This document shows, one piece after another, positions 8,106 through 17,964 of a stretch of DNA of 50,650 bases; position 1 is the first letter of the stretch; each line of letters begins with the position of its first letter. The position numbers were made by a program, and so were the translations under genes. The stretch spans positions 1 through 50,650 of IMG/VR virus record IMGVR_UViG_3300040811_000707. The stretch is one strand, 5' to 3'. The notes under the pieces were generated by a model. It was given only the letters and a program-made list of their open reading frames with translations, ran no database searches and had not been told where the DNA came from. Source of the stretch: a virus.

Positions 8106-8795
8106 GTGGCTATTAGATACGAAACGCTTCTGCCCGAGATTATACCGATGGTCCCTGGGTGCCCCGATACGCTTATTGAGAGCAACATCCGGGCAGCGGC
8201 GATCGAGCTCTGTGAGAAAGCGCCTGTATATCAGCAGGAGCTTGACCCAGTTACTACCGTAGCCAACATCTATGAGTACGACCTTGAACCCCCCAGCGGC
8301 GCTGTCGTCCACAAGGTCCTGTGGCTGACTTTTGACGGTAGGGACTTAGAGCCAATTTCTACGGGTCTGCTAGAGCAGCGCGTACCTAAGTGGCGTGATG
8401 CGGATAACGCCGGTAAGCCCGACTATTTTGTAAAAGTGAACCAGTCTACGTTCTGGCTAGTGCCTGTTCCTAGCGAAACTAAATCACAAGCGGTCATCCT
8501 GCGGGCTCAGTTGAAGCCCACCTATTCATCTACTGCTTGTGACAACGATGTCATGACGGACTACAGAGAAGCAATTATCCAGGGGACGTTGTTTCGTCTC
8601 TTGCGTCTGCCCAGTAAGGAGTGGACTGATTTCGGCGCTGCACAGGTGTACGGCACCTTGTTCCAGCAGAGTATCCAAGAAGCAGACCGCAGAGCGCGTC
8701 ATGCAGATATGCCAATAGCCAGGAAGGTGAATTATGGAGGCGTCCATCGCTCGTATAAGTTCCAAAGAAACCGATACGGAAGAGAGATCAAGTGA
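8106..8795 (+). CDS. Second head-tail connector / tail tubular-like protein
   Basis: 229 residues starting at GTG 8106, 6 bases after the previous stop. The N-terminus (LPEIIPMVPGCPDTLIESNI, AAIELCEKAPVYQQELDP) resembles the helical part of podovirus connector proteins; the middle is beta-rich (VVHKVLWLTFDG, TFWLVPVPSE), and a helical stretch near 150-190 (DYREAIIQGTLFRLL) ends in a basic tail. It likely stacks with the preceding adaptor to form the neck/tail. It overlaps the next gene by 62 bases, a large overlap for this genome. Confidence 0.65.
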   Translation: MAIRYETLLPEIIPMVPGCPDTLIESNIRAAAIELCEKAPVYQQELDPVTTVANIYEYDLEPPSGAVVHKVLWLTFDGRDLEPISTGLLEQRVPKWRDADNAGKPDYFVKVNQSTFWLVPVPSETKSQAVILRAQLKPTYSSTACDNDVMTDYREAIIQGTLFRLLRLPSKEWTDFGAAQVYGTLFQQSIQEADRRARHADMPIARKVNYGGVHRSYKFQRNRYGREIK

Positions 8796-9201
8796 TCCGG
8801 TTCTTGCAGACATTAAAGAGCATTGGTGGTGGGTTAAACCGGCGATTGAGGAAATTATTGAGAGCACTTCATATCTTGAGATTATTCCCGAAGACGTTTA
8901 CGCAGCATGTAAAGCACAGGATGCACATCTTTGGGTTACAGATGATGGGTTTGTTGTGACTACTGTCTCTACGGCGATGTTTAGCGGAGCTAAATCTTTA
9001 TTTATGTGGTTTGCATGGGCAAAAAAGCGCGGTGGGGCAGAAGCAGTTAGACATACTGCTTTTTTTGAGCAAGTGGCTCGCGATATCGGAGCTAGTTTTG
9101 TCGAAGTTAGGACTCTTAATAAGAAACTAGCTGAATATGTTGAAAAGCAAGTCGGTTGGGATGTCGACTTTATTTCTTTAAAGAAGGACGTGCGGCAATG
9201 A
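8734..9201 (+). CDS. GNAT-like virion assembly protein
   Basis: 155 residues starting inside the previous gene with a strong Shine-Dalgarno (AGGAAGG). The central part alternates predicted strands and helices (HLWVTDDGFVVTTVS, AKSLFMWFAWAKK, FFEQVARDIGASFVEVRTLN), giving the look of a degenerate GNAT acetyltransferase fold, as has been noted for some podovirus proteins in this gene position (T7 gp13-like). No clear acetyl-CoA P-loop (R/QxxGxG/A) is present, so enzymatic activity is doubtful. A structural or assembly role is more likely. Confidence 0.5.
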   Translation: MEASIARISSKETDTEERSSDPVLADIKEHWWWVKPAIEEIIESTSYLEIIPEDVYAACKAQDAHLWVTDDGFVVTTVSTAMFSGAKSLFMWFAWAKKRGGAEAVRHTAFFEQVARDIGASFVEVRTLNKKLAEYVEKQVGWDVDFISLKKDVRQ

Positions 9202-9842
9202 GCAGCAGCCCAGATAAACCAAAACAGTCTGAAGCTGAGAAGGTTTCAGCAGGCGTAGCAAAAGCAGAGTACGACCGCTTCAAACAGCTGTATGACCCTC
9301 TGCTTCAGCAGATGCGCGACAAGTCCATGACTGATGACTACAAAACCACGTTAAGAAACAGAGCAAATGCTGATACGCAGCAGGCTCTTGCTGGGGGTGG
9401 TTTCCAAGAGACTAATCGTATTGACGCGGCGGGCGATAGAGCCGCTGCCATCCAAGGTCAACTTGGTCAGGCGACGGCGGCGGCTAAAGGTATTGAGAAC
9501 CGGATGAAGACTGGCGTTTTGGGCACTAAACGCAAGCAGGCCGCAGAAACACAGACTGGTCTCGCCCAGGCATCGCGCCTTGCTACTTCTGAGGCGCTCA
9601 CCCGAGCGAAGGCTAACCAAGATGTAGCGCAAGCCAAATTCAATGCTGCCCTTCAAGTAGGAACTGCCGGATTAGCACAGGGTTTAGACAACATGAGTAC
9701 TACAGGCTTTGATCCAAATGCTCCCGCTCCGGGTGGAGTGGGTCCGCCTGGGGGGTCAGTGCAAGGTAGTTTCTTCGCACCTGCAACTAATAATGGGCTA
9801 GCAACTTCTTTAAAAGACAGATGGTCGTATGGAGGTATCTAA
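9198..9842 (+). CDS. Internal virion protein, Ala/Gln-rich helical
   Basis: 214 residues. I start at ATG 9198 (ATGA overlap with the previous stop; AAGGA upstream). From ~residue 10 to 165 it is almost all helix with Ala, Gln, Lys and Arg (KAEYDRFKQLYDPLLQQMRD, QAAETQTGLAQASRLA), then a Gly/Pro-rich low-complexity segment (APGGVGPPGGS) and a short end. Such small helical proteins lie between connectors and large ejection proteins in many podoviruses and are found inside the capsid. Function inferred from position. Confidence 0.6.
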   Translation: MSSSPDKPKQSEAEKVSAGVAKAEYDRFKQLYDPLLQQMRDKSMTDDYKTTLRNRANADTQQALAGGGFQETNRIDAAGDRAAAIQGQLGQATAAAKGIENRMKTGVLGTKRKQAAETQTGLAQASRLATSEALTRAKANQDVAQAKFNAALQVGTAGLAQGLDNMSTTGFDPNAPAPGGVGPPGGSVQGSFFAPATNNGLATSLKDRWSYGGI

Positions 9843-10450
9843 TGCCACTAGGTGATTCCCCTACTGGTCCGTGGGGTGTTCCGCCGGGCTGGACTTATCC
9901 GGGCAGCGGCAACCCTTACACAACCGGCAACATCCCAACAGTATCTGATCCCGATCAAGCCTATGCTGATATCACGCGTCAGCAGTATCTTGATTTCGTC
10001 AACAACTATGGTCAGTTTGAAGAAGATCTAATTAATCAAGCTCAAACAGATACCAGTTTGATTGATCAAGCAAGAGAGGATGTCGTCGGAGCCCAGCAGC
10101 AGGCTCGCGATATTGCTCAGCGAAATATTAGTCGCTACGGCACAGCTCTAACGCCAGCTCAGCAGCAAGAGATGCAGCGTAGTTTAAGTAGGTCAAATAT
10201 GCTGGGCGGGATTCAGGCGGTAAGCGATGCACGGCTAGCGCAACGCGACGCCAATCAGACACTGCTGGCAGATCTGATCAATATTGGACAGGGCGTGAAT
10301 CGGAGTTCTTTGCAGCAAATGGGATCGGCTGCAGCAGATGCGACTGCTCGAAAGAACCAGTACGAACAAGCTAAAGCTGCGAGCAAGTCCCAGACCTATG
10401 GAATGCTAGGAAGTTTAGGTGCTGCGGCAATTTTAGCGTTCGCGATATAG
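9842..10450 (+). CDS. Internal virion / ejection protein with terminal hydrophobic helix
   Basis: 202 residues from ATG 9842, overlapping the previous TAA, with Shine-Dalgarno GGAGG. A Pro/Gly-rich N-terminus (~1-45) precedes a Gln/Ala-rich helical region (~50-180, AREDVVGAQQQARDIAQR) and a short hydrophobic C-terminal helix (GMLGSLGAAAILAFAI). The hydrophobic end could insert in the host inner membrane on ejection. It resembles its neighbour in composition, and the two may be paralogues. Called by context. Confidence 0.6.
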   Translation: MPLGDSPTGPWGVPPGWTYPGSGNPYTTGNIPTVSDPDQAYADITRQQYLDFVNNYGQFEEDLINQAQTDTSLIDQAREDVVGAQQQARDIAQRNISRYGTALTPAQQQEMQRSLSRSNMLGGIQAVSDARLAQRDANQTLLADLINIGQGVNRSSLQQMGSAAADATARKNQYEQAKAASKSQTYGMLGSLGAAAILAFAI

Positions 10451-10459
10451 GGGTTAGTA

Positions 10460-12679
10460 ATGGCACAAAATTTTGGGTCAACAATATTAGGTACGCTGGG
10501 TATGATTCAGCGGAATCGGCAGTTCCGCCAACAGCAAGAGCTGGATAGGGATAAATTTAATTTTCTGCAGGATCAAACCAGAGTTGAAAACCGGTTAGCA
10601 ACTAGGAAAGCAGATCAGGCAGATAGAGAGCTTGGTCAAAGAGATCGCAGACTTGATCTTGATGAAGGTACGCTCGGTGTAAATCAGAGAGTGCAAGACT
10701 TAGCCGAACAGAAGGCGGCACGCGGTTGGAGCAGCGAAGATTCACGAGGATTACTCGGCCTTGGTATGGAATCTGGCTTTATCGATCCAACAACAAATGA
10801 ATATACGGATAGCTTCGTAGAGGCCATTCAAAACGGGGACCCAAAGGCACAGGATTTTGCTGCAAGGGTAGTAGGTCAAACTCGTCCCGAGCGTTTTGCG
10901 GAGGGCTTTCAACCAACCGGTTTTGATTTTACCACTGCCCCCGGTAGCGTTGTCATAAAGGGCTCTGGGCCTAATGGTCCGGGCGTAGTTACTCAGGGTG
11001 GGACCAGCGATCCTGATGACCCTGTGCAGCCTATTCCTGTGGACTCTTTTTTGAAACAGCTCAATAGAGACCTTACTGACTTAACTCTGACTGGCTACGG
11101 TGCCGAATATTTGAATCTGGCGGCACAAAAAGGAGCGCAGGGTCAGGCGCTTAGCCGTGAAGAAGCCAATCGTGCTCAGGCAGAGCAAGAATCTTTAGAT
11201 CGTCAAAGTGTGCTAGCACCATTATATGCCCAAGGTGGCTTACAGGCGGGGCGTCAGTTGGAGTCTATTCTGTCTGGGGCTTCTGCTGACGATAGCCAGC
11301 AAATTTTAAAGGATTTAGCTACCGATTTTGGTATTCAACTACCGTCAGTTCTTGCAACTAAGGGTGACCCCACCGCGATACCGACTGCCATTACGGACGA
11401 AATGGCCGAGGCAAAACCCTATTCGGAGCGTAAGTACGGTAGGGAGGTTACTGATCAGGTAGAGAGCGTCTTCGACGTTAATTACGGGCCTTTTACGAAT
11501 GGCATTCGAAATAAGGACCGTAGGATAAAAGAGCTGTCTAAACAGGCAGACGGAGAAACAAACCCATCAAAAAGAGCAAGACTCGAAGACCAAATCGCTA
11601 CTCTTCAGGGAGAGCGTGATCAACAGGCGCGTGACTTAAATGCCAAAATCTTTGGCGACGTAGAAATCGAAATTAAAAAGATACAGGATAAGCTCGCCTC
11701 GGCCCCAGAGGGCAGGAAAGATTACTGGAGAGATAAACTCACTGAAGCGCAGGGAGAGCGCGATAAACTAATTTCGCAGGGTGTTCGCACTCCCGCTATG
11801 GAGTCGGAGGGTTGGGTTCAATTAGAGAAAGATGTTCTTTCCCGTATTCGCGGCTTGTCCCCAGAAGAAGTTGATAGGCTAGTTGACGAAGGCAAGTTGC
11901 AGTTTACGGCTGAAACAACAGCTGCGCTGAGACAACGTGCTGCCGAAGTGGGCATTACCAAGATTGCTGACATTAAAAAGCTGCCCACTGAGGAAGAGCT
12001 GGCCTATCGTGCAATTACATCTGTCTTTGCACCCGACGCCACTACAAGAGAAAACGCACGTCGCGAGATAGACAACCTAATCACCACCGGTGATGTGAGT
12101 ACATCTACTTCTGATCGCATGCGTAACGAGACCGATCGCATGACCGCAGAAAGCACCTTTATGCGTGCTCAAGCATCTCTGGCCGAAACTGAGAGAATGT
12201 TGGGCAAGGATGCAGATGCACAAGTAACGGCAGCAAATAGCTATGCTCAGGGATGGCTAAAGAGTGTAAACGATGGCTTGGCAAACGGTAATGCGGACGA
12301 AGTTGTAAAAGCGAACTTCCCTTCAATGGTGCAAGAGTTCAACAAATATCAAGGGAATCCGCTCGCCTTAAAGGATCTGTACACGGCTACTAACGCAGGA
12401 CTTAGTAGAGTGTTTGCTAATTACGCAGATCGAGGACTAGGGAACAAAATTGTTGATAAGTTTGTAAGTTTGTTTAACCCAAATACGTCAGATGATCCTA
12501 CAGACTTCAAGCTTGAGCGCATTCGATTAGACCCAGCTGGAAGATTTCTAACATACGTTGGGCCAACTGGAAGACCACAAGGGGAACAAGTATCTGTCAC
12601 AGCGCTTAAGAATCAGATAGGCGAAGCAGCGGTAGACGTGCTTGTTGCGGCAGCAAAAGCTAACGCAGAAGCAAATTAA
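10460..12679 (+). CDS. Large internal virion protein, coiled coil
   Basis: 739 residues. The first ~80 are a charged coiled coil rich in Arg, Asp and Gln (NRQFRQQQELDRDKFNFLQD), followed by mixed segments and a second coiled-coil region (~340-430, with IKKIQDKLASAPEGRKDYW). No enzymatic motif is found. It lies between small internal proteins and the giant ejection protein, the place of podovirus core/ejection proteins such as T7 gp15. The extended helical nature fits a channel-forming role on DNA entry, but that is inferred. Confidence 0.65.
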   Translation: MAQNFGSTILGTLGMIQRNRQFRQQQELDRDKFNFLQDQTRVENRLATRKADQADRELGQRDRRLDLDEGTLGVNQRVQDLAEQKAARGWSSEDSRGLLGLGMESGFIDPTTNEYTDSFVEAIQNGDPKAQDFAARVVGQTRPERFAEGFQPTGFDFTTAPGSVVIKGSGPNGPGVVTQGGTSDPDDPVQPIPVDSFLKQLNRDLTDLTLTGYGAEYLNLAAQKGAQGQALSREEANRAQAEQESLDRQSVLAPLYAQGGLQAGRQLESILSGASADDSQQILKDLATDFGIQLPSVLATKGDPTAIPTAITDEMAEAKPYSERKYGREVTDQVESVFDVNYGPFTNGIRNKDRRIKELSKQADGETNPSKRARLEDQIATLQGERDQQARDLNAKIFGDVEIEIKKIQDKLASAPEGRKDYWRDKLTEAQGERDKLISQGVRTPAMESEGWVQLEKDVLSRIRGLSPEEVDRLVDEGKLQFTAETTAALRQRAAEVGITKIADIKKLPTEEELAYRAITSVFAPDATTRENARREIDNLITTGDVSTSTSDRMRNETDRMTAESTFMRAQASLAETERMLGKDADAQVTAANSYAQGWLKSVNDGLANGNADEVVKANFPSMVQEFNKYQGNPLALKDLYTATNAGLSRVFANYADRGLGNKIVDKFVSLFNPNTSDDPTDFKLERIRLDPAGRFLTYVGPTGRPQGEQVSVTALKNQIGEAAVDVLVAAAKANAEAN

Positions 12680-12687
12680 GGACGCAT

Positions 12688-15600
12688 GTGGCAACCGACG
12701 TTTTCCAACAATTCCTTGAAGCCTCCGAGCAGGGCCTAATAGAGCCGAACAGACTCGCTCCAAAAAGTGAGAATCCTGGCCCCGCGACGATGGGCGAGGT
12801 ATTTTCCCGCGCGGCGCAGTCAGGCGCACAAGGGCTAGCGACTGATGTTGAATACTTCAAAGCCATTTTCAATACGGCTACAGGCGATGAAAAAGCCGCC
12901 GCTAGAAATATAGAACAAGCGCGTTATCAGGAAGAGTTGGCCGAGCCTATCATGGCCGACATTCAGTCTTTCGAGCAGTTTCTGGCAGAGCCCACATTCG
13001 CTGGCTTCATTACTCAGGCGACCAGCGCTGTTGGACAGATTACGCCTTCTGCTGTTTCAACAATCGCAGGAGCTGGGATAGGCGGCGTCGCTGCCGTAGC
13101 CGGTAGGGGCGTTCTGTCTGGAACCGGTAAACTAGCCGCACGCCGCGTTGCAAGAGATGCACTCGAAAAAGAAGCAAAGGGAATCGCCACGCCCGATGAA
13201 AGCCAGCTCGCAAACGAAATGTACAAGTACTTCCGGCGCGGAGCGTTGGGCGGTGCTTTTACGTCTGAATATGTGCCCCTGTCAGGCAGTAACCTGTCTG
13301 AAGCATTGGATTCCGGCAAGGAGCTAGATTCAGAGCAAGCATTCCGTGCAGCAGTGGTGGGTGCGCCACAAGCTGCCGTTGGTGTTTTGGGCGAAGTCGC
13401 TTTGCTCAAGCTGGTCGGGAACGTGGCCGGTAAACGCGCTGCCAAGGAAGGCGGCATCTTTAATCGCCTCGCTACTGACATTGCTGGTTCTGCCCTAAAG
13501 GGTGGGGTAATTGAAGGCACAACCGAATTTGTGCAGGAAGGTATTAGCGTAGCTAATCGTTTTGACCTCGATGATAACTTCACTGCTGAAGAGGCGCAAC
13601 TACGGCTAGCGGAAGCGACGTTTGCTGGCTTCCTAGGTGGAAAGGCCGCTGGAGCAGCTGGCGGGACATTAGGTGCCGCCGCAGGCGAAGCTAAGCGTAT
13701 CTTCGACAAATCCAGAGAAAGGCTCAAGCAAACTCAGGAACAACGCGTTGACGAAGAAATCAACGCGGAACAGTTTGGTGAAACCGATGCGGGAGTAACC
13801 ACCCCTGAGCCGAAAGCTGATCTCAATGCTCAGCTTGACGCTATCCATGATTCAAACAGCACGAAACAAGCTGTATGGATCGCGGGAGAGCAGGGCAAAG
13901 AGCAGTTCCCTGAAGACGGTCGTTACATAATTAACGACAAAGTCTTCCATGCGCGGTACGTCCCAGGGCGCGGGACCATCGTCACCAAGAGCGAGCAGCT
14001 TGCTGACGAAGTGGTTAAGTCAGGCGCTAGCGAAGAAGCGTTGGCTGAAGCGCTGGGGTATACATCGACCAAGGTAGATGGTGCAGATTTGGTCGTCGAA
14101 GCTCTCGATGCAAATGGCAACGTCGTCTCTGCTGAGCTAACGACAGCCGCGAATCTCGGAGCAGCGCAAGAGAACGCGGCAGGTTTGTCGCCACTTGGTT
14201 CTGCTGGCGTCCGTGTCATATCCGCTGACCAAGCCCTCGAAACCCGCAAGCGAAAGCTTGATGACGAAGCACCACGCGCCATGGACATCCCTGATGAGGT
14301 GCGAGAAGCGTTTGAGGGTGATCCCGATCAAATAGTAGACGCAGAAGAGACCTTTATTGGTAGCTACGCACCACGAAAAGAAGGTGACTTGTTTCCCGGT
14401 GAGCAGGCAGCGAGAGATGCGTTTTTGACGGAGTTTGGCAACGACTCTCGCGTAGGACAGTTTTCGCAGAAGTTGCTTGAAACAGCGGTTGCTGAGCAGA
14501 AAGCTAATCCAAGTTCGATTGTGTCAGTTGTTGAGCGCGACGGTAAGTTTGAAGTTGTTCGGCAGGATTTTGACAAGTTATACCGCTTTGAGCGCGACGG
14601 GAAGGTTGAGAGACTCCCCCTGCAGCAGTTCCTTGAGCGTCAAGTCGGTTACGCGCAAGGAGCGCCACAACAGTTTCGGAACGCTGTACTTGTAAGACCG
14701 GACGGTACTAAAGCACAGGTCAGCCTTGTATCTTTGGTAAACGCAGGGCGCTTGCTCGTAGAAGGACGAGAGGGCACTCAGTTTACGGGCTCAGGTGGAA
14801 ACTTAAATGCTCAGCGTACAGGTATGGCCGAGATGTTCGCTGACCTCGCCATTGAAGGCTATGACTTACAAGACAAAAATGGCGTTAGCCTGCTTAACCA
14901 GGCTAACTACGGTGCGAACGGCCAGTTTACCGGACAGCCTGTCACGGCTGCGATAGTGGGTGGTAAGCCGCAAGACATCAACTACCTAATGAACCGCACT
15001 CCACGTAGCTCAGAGGTTACTGCGTCTGAAATAGTGGAAACCGTCGAGCGAGATACAACAGACGATGACGCGCTGCCTACGGATTTTGGGCGCGGTCGAA
15101 CTGAGACTATTCGTCGGGATTTCGACCCTGAGATAGATACTCGTAATACCACTGAAGAAGACCCTAACGATGTAGCACAGCGAGCCGCTAGTACGGAAAT
15201 GGAAACCGAAGAGGTATCTCTTCAGGAGCCCACTCGTGACGAGGTGTTTGGCGGTAATCCAGATCGACGCAGAGGCACGGCTCCGACAACGCAGACACCG
15301 GTTGAGCCTACGCGCCCTGTTCGCCCAACGGCTACTTGGGAAAGTGACCCGATCGTTAAGGGCGTACACGACGAGCTGCAGTCCCGTCTTAACCTGGATG
15401 AGCGGCCCTTGATTGTCAGCTTTTCTATGTTGCAGAGCATGTCAGATGCCGAAGTACGGAGTCGGTACGCGCCTCCAGTTGCTGCTGCAATCCTCAACAT
15501 GCGTCGCCTACTAACTGAGCGGTCGACAGCTTTTGGGTACTACGACCGTCAGACAAACACCATCGTCGTCAAAGAGACCGGCAACTCGATGCAGGACGCA

Positions 15601-17955
15601 TTGGTTTTAGCTCATGAACTTGGACACGCATTGTTTCGGCAAGAGCAGACCAAAGCCATGGCAAATCCGGCTTTGCGCTCTCGTCTGGAAGCCGCTTACA
15701 AAGCCAACAAAAAATACGATTCTTACGAGCGGTTTGAGAATGGCTTTGAGGAGTGGTACGCCGACCAAGTCGCTCGTTGGGCTAGCAAGCAGTACATCAA
15801 CCGACAGGCTCGTAACCTACCGGAGCGCCACTTTAAGAAGTTGGCGAGACGCCTGAAAGATCTGTTTAACAGCATCACGCGAGTCAACTTCAAGCGCCGC
15901 TTTGCTAACTACGACATGGTCAACGAGACGTTTGAGCAGTACATAGAAGGTACGTTGGATGCGGCAGCACGTCATAGCGCCGAGGCCAATACGCAGACGA
16001 TGCAACAAACGATGGTCCCCGACATAGTCGAGCAGGTGCAAAACACGCCTGGAGCTCGTTCTACTGCACGGGCTTACGAAAAGGCCACCAAGAGCAACCT
16101 CGCTGGTGCAATCCGAAGTCTGTTACTTCCCGCAGACAACATTCTCCGTAGAGTAGCGGGGGACGAGATTGCAGACATGTTCTACGTCCGAGCGCAGGAT
16201 CTGGCGGGTCGCGGCAAGCTTGGGTTCCTTCGCGCCACTAACACTACAATTGCTCGTTGGAAGAACCGTTTTGAGCGCGAGATTGGCGATATGAGTTCGC
16301 AAGAGGTTCAAGACGGTTTTGCAGCAGCTTTTGCTAGCACTCCAACTGCTGAGCTTACTGGCGTAGCGCGACAGATTCGTGACTACCTAGAGGCGTTCTA
16401 CGACGAGTACATCGAGCCTAGCAACACGGGTATTGGCAAGCGGCCCGACTACTTTCCAATCTCATTAAACCTATTTGAGATTACAGAACGTCGCGCTGAA
16501 TTTAAGCAGCTTTTACTAAATAACGACCCAGATCTCGACCCAAAGACTATTGACGCAGCGATCGACCGCCTTGTGAAGCTTGGCCAGTCAATTGAAGAAG
16601 AGACCGCCATCGACCCTACAAACCCGGCGGCAGCGGTAGAGCAAACTATTAGGCTGACCGCTAACATTGACAGGGAGCTGTTGGGCGACTTTGTAAACTC
16701 TCCAGACGCAGCGTTTATCGATTACATGCGCCACGTAATTAAACGCGTCGAGTTCAACAAAGCGACAGGTGGGCCAGAGGCGTTGCGAGAGAGACTGGCA
16801 GAGCTGTCAGACGAAGACCGCAAGACGGCCGAAGACGTAATTGCTTCTTACCTCGGCTATCAAAAAGAGCCTATTGCTCCGTGGATGCGAAAGCTAAACA
16901 GCTGGGGCCAGTTCCTACAATTTGTAACGATCCTGCCGTTCGCCACAATCGCCTCTCTGCCTGATCTGGCAGGACCAATCATCAACCACAAGGACTTTAG
17001 CGGTCTGTGGACGGGCTTCAAGCAGATAGCCGCTACCATTAAGAATAAGCAAGAAGCAGAGCAGCTTGCCAGGGACATAGGGGTCGTTACTAGCGAAACA
17101 GTCGCCAACGCGTGGGTGACCCAAGCGGAGCAGGACTACATGGACCCCATGGTCCGCAAGTTGTCAGATGGCTACTTCCGTCTTATCGGTTTGGATTTTT
17201 TTACTAAGTTTAGCCGTGAGTTCGCATCTAACATGGGCGTGCAGTTTTTACTGAACCACGCTCGTAACAAATTTAATAACCCCAACTCTGCAAGATACTT
17301 GCAAGAACTGGGAGTTACTGCCGAAGAAGTGCTCGCATGGAATGAAAACAGGAGCTTCGACACCCCCGAGGGCGCAAAGGTTCGAGACGCATTAGCCCGC
17401 TTTGTAGAGTCATCCATCATGCGTCCCAACGCTGCAGAGAGACCTGTATGGGCCTCAGATCCTCGATGGGCACTGGTTTGGCAGCTGAAGGGTTACTTCT
17501 ACAGCTACTACAAGACCATCATGGGCGGGGTACTGCGCGAAGCAGAGGCGCGTACAGAAACGACGACAGGGATGGCGCAGCTAACTGCCGTTGCTTCTGT
17601 GCTCCTGCTCACCGCAGTTGCCACCATGCCACTTGCAATGTTGGGTATGGAGCTTCGTGAGTACGCCAAAAACGGGCTGGCGTGGCTACTACCGGGTGTC
17701 GAAGCGGATCAAAAGTACTTCCGGTCAGACAAGATGGACTGGGACGACTACTGGTTTGAGATCATCGAGAAATCAGGATTCCTGGGGCCGCTGAGCATGG
17801 CTCAGATGGCGCATCAGAACTCGGAGTGGGGTGGCTCCGCAATCTTTAGTTTGCTAGGCCCAACTGCTGAGACGGTTGAAGAAGTGTTCCAGAACGGGTG
17901 GCGCGTCGATCGTACTCTCGGTAATCGCCTGATACCTATATATAGTCAGCTATAG
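12688..17955 (+). CDS. Giant ejection protein with zincin-like HELGH domain
   Basis: 1,755 residues from GTG 12688 (AAGGA 8 bases upstream; the overlapping ATG at 12686 is out of frame). Gly/Ala-rich hydrophobic segments near ~110-150 and ~215-290 and further hydrophobic stretches at ~1410-1430 and ~1625-1655 could cross membranes. In the middle, LVLAHELGHALF (~975) gives a zinc HExxH motif, with a possible third ligand in FEEWYADQ (~1020), as in gluzincin-type peptidases. The rest is long alpha-helical. It corresponds in place to the largest T7 ejection protein, but with a peptidase rather than the usual transglycosylase domain. Peptidoglycan or protein cleavage on entry is inferred. Confidence 0.75.
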   Translation: MATDVFQQFLEASEQGLIEPNRLAPKSENPGPATMGEVFSRAAQSGAQGLATDVEYFKAIFNTATGDEKAAARNIEQARYQEELAEPIMADIQSFEQFLAEPTFAGFITQATSAVGQITPSAVSTIAGAGIGGVAAVAGRGVLSGTGKLAARRVARDALEKEAKGIATPDESQLANEMYKYFRRGALGGAFTSEYVPLSGSNLSEALDSGKELDSEQAFRAAVVGAPQAAVGVLGEVALLKLVGNVAGKRAAKEGGIFNRLATDIAGSALKGGVIEGTTEFVQEGISVANRFDLDDNFTAEEAQLRLAEATFAGFLGGKAAGAAGGTLGAAAGEAKRIFDKSRERLKQTQEQRVDEEINAEQFGETDAGVTTPEPKADLNAQLDAIHDSNSTKQAVWIAGEQGKEQFPEDGRYIINDKVFHARYVPGRGTIVTKSEQLADEVVKSGASEEALAEALGYTSTKVDGADLVVEALDANGNVVSAELTTAANLGAAQENAAGLSPLGSAGVRVISADQALETRKRKLDDEAPRAMDIPDEVREAFEGDPDQIVDAEETFIGSYAPRKEGDLFPGEQAARDAFLTEFGNDSRVGQFSQKLLETAVAEQKANPSSIVSVVERDGKFEVVRQDFDKLYRFERDGKVERLPLQQFLERQVGYAQGAPQQFRNAVLVRPDGTKAQVSLVSLVNAGRLLVEGREGTQFTGSGGNLNAQRTGMAEMFADLAIEGYDLQDKNGVSLLNQANYGANGQFTGQPVTAAIVGGKPQDINYLMNRTPRSSEVTASEIVETVERDTTDDDALPTDFGRGRTETIRRDFDPEIDTRNTTEEDPNDVAQRAASTEMETEEVSLQEPTRDEVFGGNPDRRRGTAPTTQTPVEPTRPVRPTATWESDPIVKGVHDELQSRLNLDERPLIVSFSMLQSMSDAEVRSRYAPPVAAAILNMRRLLTERSTAFGYYDRQTNTIVVKETGNSMQDALVLAHELGHALFRQEQTKAMANPALRSRLEAAYKANKKYDSYERFENGFEEWYADQVARWASKQYINRQARNLPERHFKKLARRLKDLFNSITRVNFKRRFANYDMVNETFEQYIEGTLDAAARHSAEANTQTMQQTMVPDIVEQVQNTPGARSTARAYEKATKSNLAGAIRSLLLPADNILRRVAGDEIADMFYVRAQDLAGRGKLGFLRATNTTIARWKNRFEREIGDMSSQEVQDGFAAAFASTPTAELTGVARQIRDYLEAFYDEYIEPSNTGIGKRPDYFPISLNLFEITERRAEFKQLLLNNDPDLDPKTIDAAIDRLVKLGQSIEEETAIDPTNPAAAVEQTIRLTANIDRELLGDFVNSPDAAFIDYMRHVIKRVEFNKATGGPEALRERLAELSDEDRKTAEDVIASYLGYQKEPIAPWMRKLNSWGQFLQFVTILPFATIASLPDLAGPIINHKDFSGLWTGFKQIAATIKNKQEAEQLARDIGVVTSETVANAWVTQAEQDYMDPMVRKLSDGYFRLIGLDFFTKFSREFASNMGVQFLLNHARNKFNNPNSARYLQELGVTAEEVLAWNENRSFDTPEGAKVRDALARFVESSIMRPNAAERPVWASDPRWALVWQLKGYFYSYYKTIMGGVLREAEARTETTTGMAQLTAVASVLLLTAVATMPLAMLGMELREYAKNGLAWLLPGVEADQKYFRSDKMDWDDYWFEIIEKSGFLGPLSMAQMAHQNSEWGGSAIFSLLGPTAETVEEVFQNGWRVDRTLGNRLIPIYSQL

Positions 17956-17964
17956 GAGACAAGG

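Noticed and set aside
8734-9201. Active GNAT acetyltransferase
   Set aside because: The fold pattern is suggestive but the acetyl-CoA-binding R/QxxGxG/A loop is missing; reported only as GNAT-like.
13014-13727. Leftward 237-residue reading frame inside the ejection protein gene
   Set aside because: Ser/Ala/Pro-rich antisense product of an Ala-rich gene; no ribosome site or context.
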